Made by a program: the position numbers and the translations under genes. The notes under the pieces were generated by a model, which saw only the letters and a program-made list of their open reading frames with translations, was not told the DNA's origin and ran no database searches. This document shows positions 34,178 to 38,024 of a stretch of DNA of 38,024 bases, one piece after another (within the stretch, counting starts at the first letter, position 1; each line of letters starts with the position of its first letter). The stretch is from DASYML01 sp036399835 (lineage in GTDB: Bacteria; Acidobacteriota; Blastocatellia; Pyrinomonadales; Pyrinomonadaceae), in the NCBI GenBank assembly GCA_036399835.1, contig DASWMI010000094.1:1-38024 (forward strand), given 5' to 3'.

Positions 34178-35044
34178 ATGGCAATCACACCCGTTTGGAA
34201 AGAGCGCGGGCGGCCCGCGCGTCTCAAGAAGGCGACGCCGACGCGTACACCGCTGCGCGCTCTCGCCGCAGGCATCTCGCAGGCCGCACGCCACGCTCTG
34301 GCAGAGCCTTACATGCTCACGGTCGAGCACCGTGCGATAGCCCTGCGCCGTCTACCCGCGCAGCTCAACGGCCTGCGTCTCGTCCAGCTTTCGGATATAC
34401 ATCACAGCCCCTTCACAGGCAGCCAGCAGATCGAGCACGCCATCGAGACGGCCAACAGCCTGGAGCCGGACATCATTGCCCTGACGGGCGATTATGTCTC
34501 GCACGAGCGCGAATATGCGGCCCCCTGCGCGGAGATGTTGGGACGCCTGCGCGCACGCTACGGGGTCTTCGCTGTGCTCGGCAATCATGACCACTGGACC
34601 GACGCGGCGCTTATCACGGACCTCTTTCGCTTGCAAGGCATCAGCGTTTTAATCAACGAAGGAATGCGCTTTGAGCTGCGCGGGGCCTCCTTCTGGCTCG
34701 CGGGCGTGGACGATACTATGGTCGGGCTGGAAGATTTGCCGCTGGCACTGGCAGGCTCGCGCAGAGACGAAATGAAGCTCCTGCTCGCGCACAATCCCGT
34801 CATCTTGCGTCGAGCCGCGCGCGCAGGCGTAGACCTTGTTTTAAGCGGACACACGCACGGCGGGCAGGTCACCTGGCGCTCCGAGCAGAGCGCCTCTGGC
34901 CGACCTCGTCGCCGACTGCTGCGCGGCCTCGGTCATCAGGGCGAAACGCAGATTTACGTCACACGCGGCCTCGGGACAGTCGTCCTGCCCATACGCTACG
35001 GCTGCCCGCCCGAAGTCTCTCTCCTCGAACTGCGGTGCGCCTGA
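34178..35044 (+). CDS. Calcineurin-like metallophosphoesterase (YkuE/YaeI type)
   Basis: 288 aa. The metal motifs are in order: 'LSDIHHSPF' (about residue 70), 'LTGDYVS', 'VLGNHDHW', 'LLAHNP' and 'LSGHTHGGQ'. This order is typical of the YkuE/YaeI group. Some members remove head groups from lipids such as diacylglycerol-type precursors or UDP-diacylglucosamine. The N-terminal 40 residues are Arg- and Ala-rich without a clear membrane span, so the protein may be cytoplasmic or only loosely membrane bound. It has its own strong promoter but a poor ribosome binding site. Gene order with PgsA hints at lipid work, but this is weak. Confidence 0.88.
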   Translation: MAITPVWKERGRPARLKKATPTRTPLRALAAGISQAARHALAEPYMLTVEHRAIALRRLPAQLNGLRLVQLSDIHHSPFTGSQQIEHAIETANSLEPDIIALTGDYVSHEREYAAPCAEMLGRLRARYGVFAVLGNHDHWTDAALITDLFRLQGISVLINEGMRFELRGASFWLAGVDDTMVGLEDLPLALAGSRRDEMKLLLAHNPVILRRAARAGVDLVLSGHTHGGQVTWRSEQSASGRPRRRLLRGLGHQGETQIYVTRGLGTVVLPIRYGCPPEVSLLELRCA

Positions 35045-35047
35045 AGG

Positions 35048-35139
35048 AATTTTAGATTTTTGATTGGCGATTTGAAGAAGAGGATGAAAGCCAAGCTTTT
35101 CGATGATTCTTTTTAATCGCCAATCTAAAATCTAAAATT
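35048..35139. repeat. 25-bp inverted repeat of 7-nt units
   Basis: The left arm (35048-35072) pairs with the right arm (35115-35139) at 24 of 25 positions. The left arm reads ATTTTAG, ATTTTTG, ATTGGCG, ATTTGAA, a period of 7. The spacer holds ATGAAAGCC (35084-35092). It sits between the phosphoesterase and pgsA genes, ending 6 bases before the pgsA start. Confidence 0.9.
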
Positions 35140-35145
35140 TAGTCT

Positions 35146-35745
35146 ATGTCTTCGTCTTCCCGCATCATCACGCTGCCCAACCTGCTGACCATCTTTCGCA
35201 TGGTGCTGATTCCCGTCTTCGCTTCATCGCTCTTCTACCAAAGGTTTGTCTTGGCGCTCGCGGTCTTTATCGTGGCGGGAGTGACGGACGGGCTGGACGG
35301 GCTGCTGGCGCGGCGCTTTAACCAGAAATCCCAGCTCGGCACGATCCTCGACCCGATTGCCGATAAACTCCTGCTGGTGACGGCCTTCGTCGTGCTTTCG
35401 CTCCCCTCTATCAGCCCGCACCCCAGACCCAGCCATTTCCCTGTCCCCTTCTGGGTGACGGCGACTGTCATCAGCCGCGATGTCTTTATCGTCGTCGGCG
35501 CGGCGGCCATACACATCATGACGGGCTTTAAGGGATTTCGCCCCTCATGGCTCGGCAAGGCCAGCACGACCGTACAGATTCTGGGCATCGTCGCCATCCT
35601 CATCGCCTCCATCTTCCCCAGCGGGAGCGGCTACTATCTGCCCACCATCTACACGACCGTCTTCGCCTTCGCGGCCATTTCCGGTCTTCATTACATCTAT
35701 TTCGCCTCACGTCTCCTCAACGAAGAGCGCCGCCAGGCCGAATAG
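35146..35745 (+). CDS. pgsA: CDP-diacylglycerol--glycerol-3-phosphate phosphatidyltransferase
   Basis: 199 aa, with about five spans. The CDP-alcohol phosphotransferase signature is complete: D48-G-L-D51-G52-x2-A55-R56-x8-G65-x3-D69-x3-D73. The N-terminal 'LPNLLTIFRMVLIPVF' is typical of PgsA. It makes phosphatidylglycerol phosphate from CDP-diacylglycerol at the inner membrane. The PAP2 phosphatase 5 kb away could act next, by inference only. A long hairpin ends 6 bases upstream, which leaves no room for an ordinary ribosome binding site outside the hairpin arm. A different alcohol acceptor cannot be ruled out from the motif alone. Confidence 0.85.
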   Translation: MSSSSRIITLPNLLTIFRMVLIPVFASSLFYQRFVLALAVFIVAGVTDGLDGLLARRFNQKSQLGTILDPIADKLLLVTAFVVLSLPSISPHPRPSHFPVPFWVTATVISRDVFIVVGAAAIHIMTGFKGFRPSWLGKASTTVQILGIVAILIASIFPSGSGYYLPTIYTTVFAFAAISGLHYIYFASRLLNEERRQAE

Positions 35746-35850
35746 CTCCGCCTCGATTTCTCTTTCCAGAGACTCCCTGTTCTCTTCAAAGCCTTGCAAG
35801 TTAAAGGTTTAAATTGTCATCGAAAAGCTTCGGGAGGTTCAAAATAAAAG

Positions 35851-35879
35851 TTGACAAGGGGAGACTCAAGTATTATATT
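35851..35879 (+). promoter_or_regulatory. dnaK promoter overlapped by a HAIR-like repeat
   Basis: TTGACA (35851-35856), a 17-base spacer and TATATT (35874-35879) form a near-consensus sigma70 promoter about 146 bases before dnaK. ACTCAAG (35864-35870) is a perfect right half of the HspR-type HAIR element. The partner TTGA lies in the -35, spaced TTGA-N11-TCAA exactly as in HAIR, so the element would cover the promoter core. The left half is only 4 of 7. Repression by an HspR-like protein is inferred. Confidence 0.65.
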
Positions 35880-35924
35880 AAGGGCGTGTTCAACCCGCTT
35901 TCGAGTTCGGACTATTGGGTAATG

Positions 35925-35940
35925 CTTGAGGCTGCTCAAG
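35925..35940 (+). promoter_or_regulatory. CTTGAG-GCTG-CTCAAG dyad in the dnaK leader
   Basis: The perfect 6-bp dyad uses the same half-sites as HAIR but with a 4-base gap. It lies about 45 bases past the presumed RNA start. It could be a second binding site or an RNA hairpin. Confidence 0.4.
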
Positions 35941-36024
35941 AGTCGCATGAAGAGCGGGCGGCGGGCGTTGTCCTTTGAGGGCAGCGTCAGGGCGGGAAAT
36001 CATGATCGGGAGAAGAAGAGAGCA

Positions 36025-37968
36025 ATGAGTAAGATTATCGGAATAGATTTAGGCACGACCAATTCCGTGTTGGCCGTGATGGAAGGCGGCAAGCCTGTCG
36101 TCATTACCAACTCGGAGGGTGGTCGGACGACGCCTTCCGTGGTGGCTTTTGCAAAGGATGGCAACCGCCTGGTCGGTCAGGTCGCCAAGCGTCAGGCCGT
36201 GACCAATCCTGAGAATACGGTTTATTCAATCAAGCGTTTTATGGGCCGTCGCTTTGAAGAGGTGACGGAAGAGATTAAACAGGTTCCTTATAAAGTTCAG
36301 GCCGCGCCCAACGGCGACGTGCGCGTTTTCGCCGGGGGCAAGGATTGGAGTCCGCCGGAGATTTCGGCCATGATCCTGCAAAAGTTGAAGCAGGCTGCCG
36401 AAGAGTTCCTGGGCCAGAAGGTTGAGAAGGCGGTTATTACCGTTCCGGCCTACTTCAACGACGCGCAAAGGCAGGCCACCAAAGACGCTGGCCGCATTGC
36501 GGGTCTGGAAGTCGAGCGCATCATCAACGAGCCGACGGCAGCCGCGCTCGCCTACGGCCTCGACAAAAAGAAGGAAGAGATTATCGCTGTCTTTGACTTT
36601 GGCGGCGGCACCTTCGACATCTCGATTCTGGAAATCTGGGGTGAGGGGAGCCTACAGGTCAAGAGCACCAACGGCGACACGCATCTCGGCGGCGACGATA
36701 TAGACGAGCGCCTCATAGAGTGGATTATAGAAGAGTTCAAGCGCGACCAGGGGATTGATTTATCGAATGACAAGATGGCGCTTCAGCGGCTCAAGGAGGC
36801 CGCCGAGAAGGCCAAGATAGAGCTTTCCTCAACGATGGAGACGGAGATTAACCTACCCTTCATCACGGCGGACGCCTCCGGGCCAAAGCATCTCGTCCTC
36901 AAACTGACGCGGGCCAAGTTCGAGGCCCTTATCGCGGAGATTCTCCAGCGTTTACGCACGCCGGTCGAGCAGGCGCTGAAGGATGCGGGGATTGACGCCG
37001 CGAAGGTTGACGAGGTGGTGCTTGTCGGCGGCTCTACGCGTATCCCTAAAGTTCAGGAGATGGTCAAGGACATCTTCGGTAAAGAGCCTAATAAGAGCGT
37101 CAATCCTGATGAGGTGGTGGCTGTCGGAGCGGCCTTGCAGGCCGGAATTATTTCGGGCGAGAAGACGGACATTCTCCTCATAGACGTGACACCGCTCTCG
37201 CTCGGCATCGAAACTCTGGGCGGCGTCTTTACCAAGATGATCGAGCGCAACACGACGATTCCGGCTGGCAAATCGGAGATTTTTTCGACCGCTTCGGATA
37301 ACCAGACTTCGGTCGAGGTCCACGTCCTACAGGGCGAGCGCCCGCTGGCCGCGGACAATCGCACGCTCGGCAAATTCCATCTCATAGGGATTCCGCCCGC
37401 GCCGCGAGGCGTCCCGCAGATCGAGGTCAAGTTTGACATAGACCCGAACGGTATCGTCAACGTCACGGCCAAGGATATGGGCACGGGCCGCGAGCAGAAG
37501 ATTACCATCACGGCTTCATCCGGTCTCTCTAAAGAAGAGATTGACCGCATGATGCGCGATGCCGAATCGCACTCGGCGGACGATGCGCGCAAGCGCGAGG
37601 AGATCGAAGCGCGTAACCGTCTGGACGGGCTGACCTACCAGATGGAGAAGACCTTGAGCGAAAACCGCGAGAAGGTCGCAGCGGTCGCCACGGATGTCGA
37701 GGCGGCCATCGCGGATGCGAAAAAGGCTTTGCAGGATGGCGGCGTAGAGAATATGAACGGCGCTTATGAACGCCTGCAAACGGCCTCTCATAAACTCGCG
37801 GAAGCTCTCTATCAAGGCTCTGCGGGTGACAGCAGCAGCAGCGGCTCGGCGGAGCAGGCTTCGGCGGCTGGCGCGGCTGCCGGTTCGGCTGGCGCTGGCG
37901 GAACTGCCGCCGGCGGCGAAGATAACGTGATAGATGCCGAGTACATTGACGTGGACGAAAACAAGTAA
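36025..37968 (+). CDS. dnaK: Hsp70 chaperone DnaK
   Basis: 647 aa from ATG 36025, preceded by an AGAAGAG-type site; the frame is open further upstream but the family begins here ('SKIIGIDLGTTNS'). Residues 1-385 are the ATPase domain (GIDLGTTNS, 'VFDFGGGTFD', 'VGGSTRIP'). Residues about 390-505 are the peptide-binding beta domain ('LLIDVTPLSLGIET'), and 510-610 the lid. The tail is Gly/Ser/Ala-rich and ends 'VIDAEYIDVDENK', close to the usual DnaK end, needed for full function. It folds and protects proteins with DnaJ and GrpE, neither seen in this window. It is expressed from the near-consensus promoter at 35851. Confidence 0.98.
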   Translation: MSKIIGIDLGTTNSVLAVMEGGKPVVITNSEGGRTTPSVVAFAKDGNRLVGQVAKRQAVTNPENTVYSIKRFMGRRFEEVTEEIKQVPYKVQAAPNGDVRVFAGGKDWSPPEISAMILQKLKQAAEEFLGQKVEKAVITVPAYFNDAQRQATKDAGRIAGLEVERIINEPTAAALAYGLDKKKEEIIAVFDFGGGTFDISILEIWGEGSLQVKSTNGDTHLGGDDIDERLIEWIIEEFKRDQGIDLSNDKMALQRLKEAAEKAKIELSSTMETEINLPFITADASGPKHLVLKLTRAKFEALIAEILQRLRTPVEQALKDAGIDAAKVDEVVLVGGSTRIPKVQEMVKDIFGKEPNKSVNPDEVVAVGAALQAGIISGEKTDILLIDVTPLSLGIETLGGVFTKMIERNTTIPAGKSEIFSTASDNQTSVEVHVLQGERPLAADNRTLGKFHLIGIPPAPRGVPQIEVKFDIDPNGIVNVTAKDMGTGREQKITITASSGLSKEEIDRMMRDAESHSADDARKREEIEARNRLDGLTYQMEKTLSENREKVAAVATDVEAAIADAKKALQDGGVENMNGAYERLQTASHKLAEALYQGSAGDSSSSGSAEQASAAGAAAGSAGAGGTAAGGEDNVIDAEYIDVDENK

Positions 37969-37974
37969 GACTTA

Positions 37975-38009
37975 GGTGACAGGTAACGGGTGACAAGTGA
38001 CGGGAAGTA
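37975..38009 (+). repeat. Five 7-nt units after dnaK
   Basis: GGTGACA, GGTAACG, GGTGACA, AGTGACG, GGAAGTA run in register. The pattern continues toward the window end, so it may be the left half of another inverted repeat. Confidence 0.8.
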
Positions 38010-38024
38010 AAAAGCGCTTTCTCC

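Overview
The window is a GC-rich, tightly packed, purely chromosomal stretch with about 28 real genes on both strands. No phage, plasmid, insertion sequence, CRISPR array, tRNA or rRNA was seen. The gene types point to Acidobacteriota, most likely class Blastocatellia: a membrane Ser/Thr kinase, TPR-rich regulators, two AAA+ enhancer-binding-type activators, a fused 2-oxoacid dehydrogenase E1, M16 peptidase pairs and small exported proteins of unknown function. This placement is inferred from gene content and was not checked by any search.

Layout. 1-4 kb: the end of a two-PDZ protein, a lipoprotein/hypothetical pair, a membrane-anchored VanY-like (M15) peptidase and a zinc-ribbon DUF4234 protein. 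4-9 kb: a TPR-AAA+-FIS regulator divergent from a tiny exported peptide gene, with a perfect palindrome between them, then a receptor-type Ser/Thr kinase. 9-14.3 kb: a TPM-domain/Tim44-like pair and an active/inactive M16 peptidase pair, both apparently operons. 14.4-21 kb (all minus): a trypsin-like protease with TPRs, a Thr-rich exported protein, a fused E1 alpha-beta dehydrogenase coupled to a small TPR protein, and a short-chain-type acyl-CoA dehydrogenase. 21.4-26.2 kb: a flippase-like membrane protein, a GT39-type glycosyltransferase and an exported 5'-nucleotidase. 26.4-29.2 kb: a small exported protein divergent from an FHA-GAF-sigma54 activator, across an unusually structured 509-base gap. 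29.3-38 kb: PAP2 phosphatase, MBL-fold exonuclease-like protein, a response regulator with a possible ribbon-helix-helix tail, an SLC13-type permease, a calcineurin-like phosphoesterase, PgsA and DnaK.

The main themes are these. (1) The regulator/peptide pair at 4066-6751 looks like an analogue of Gram-positive TPR-regulator/peptide signalling built on an AAA+ activator; this is the best candidate for an undescribed system. (2) At least eight gene gaps hold short-period tandem repeats (mostly 7 nt, sometimes 8), many folded into long inverted repeats. Each uses a different word but the same period and layout. (3) The dnaK promoter overlaps a HAIR-like (HspR-type) inverted repeat. (4) The heptamer TGGWCCA occurs about 26 times where about 5 would be expected. 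Starts were re-chosen for many genes from ribosome binding sites, signal peptides or family N-termini, as stated in each entry.
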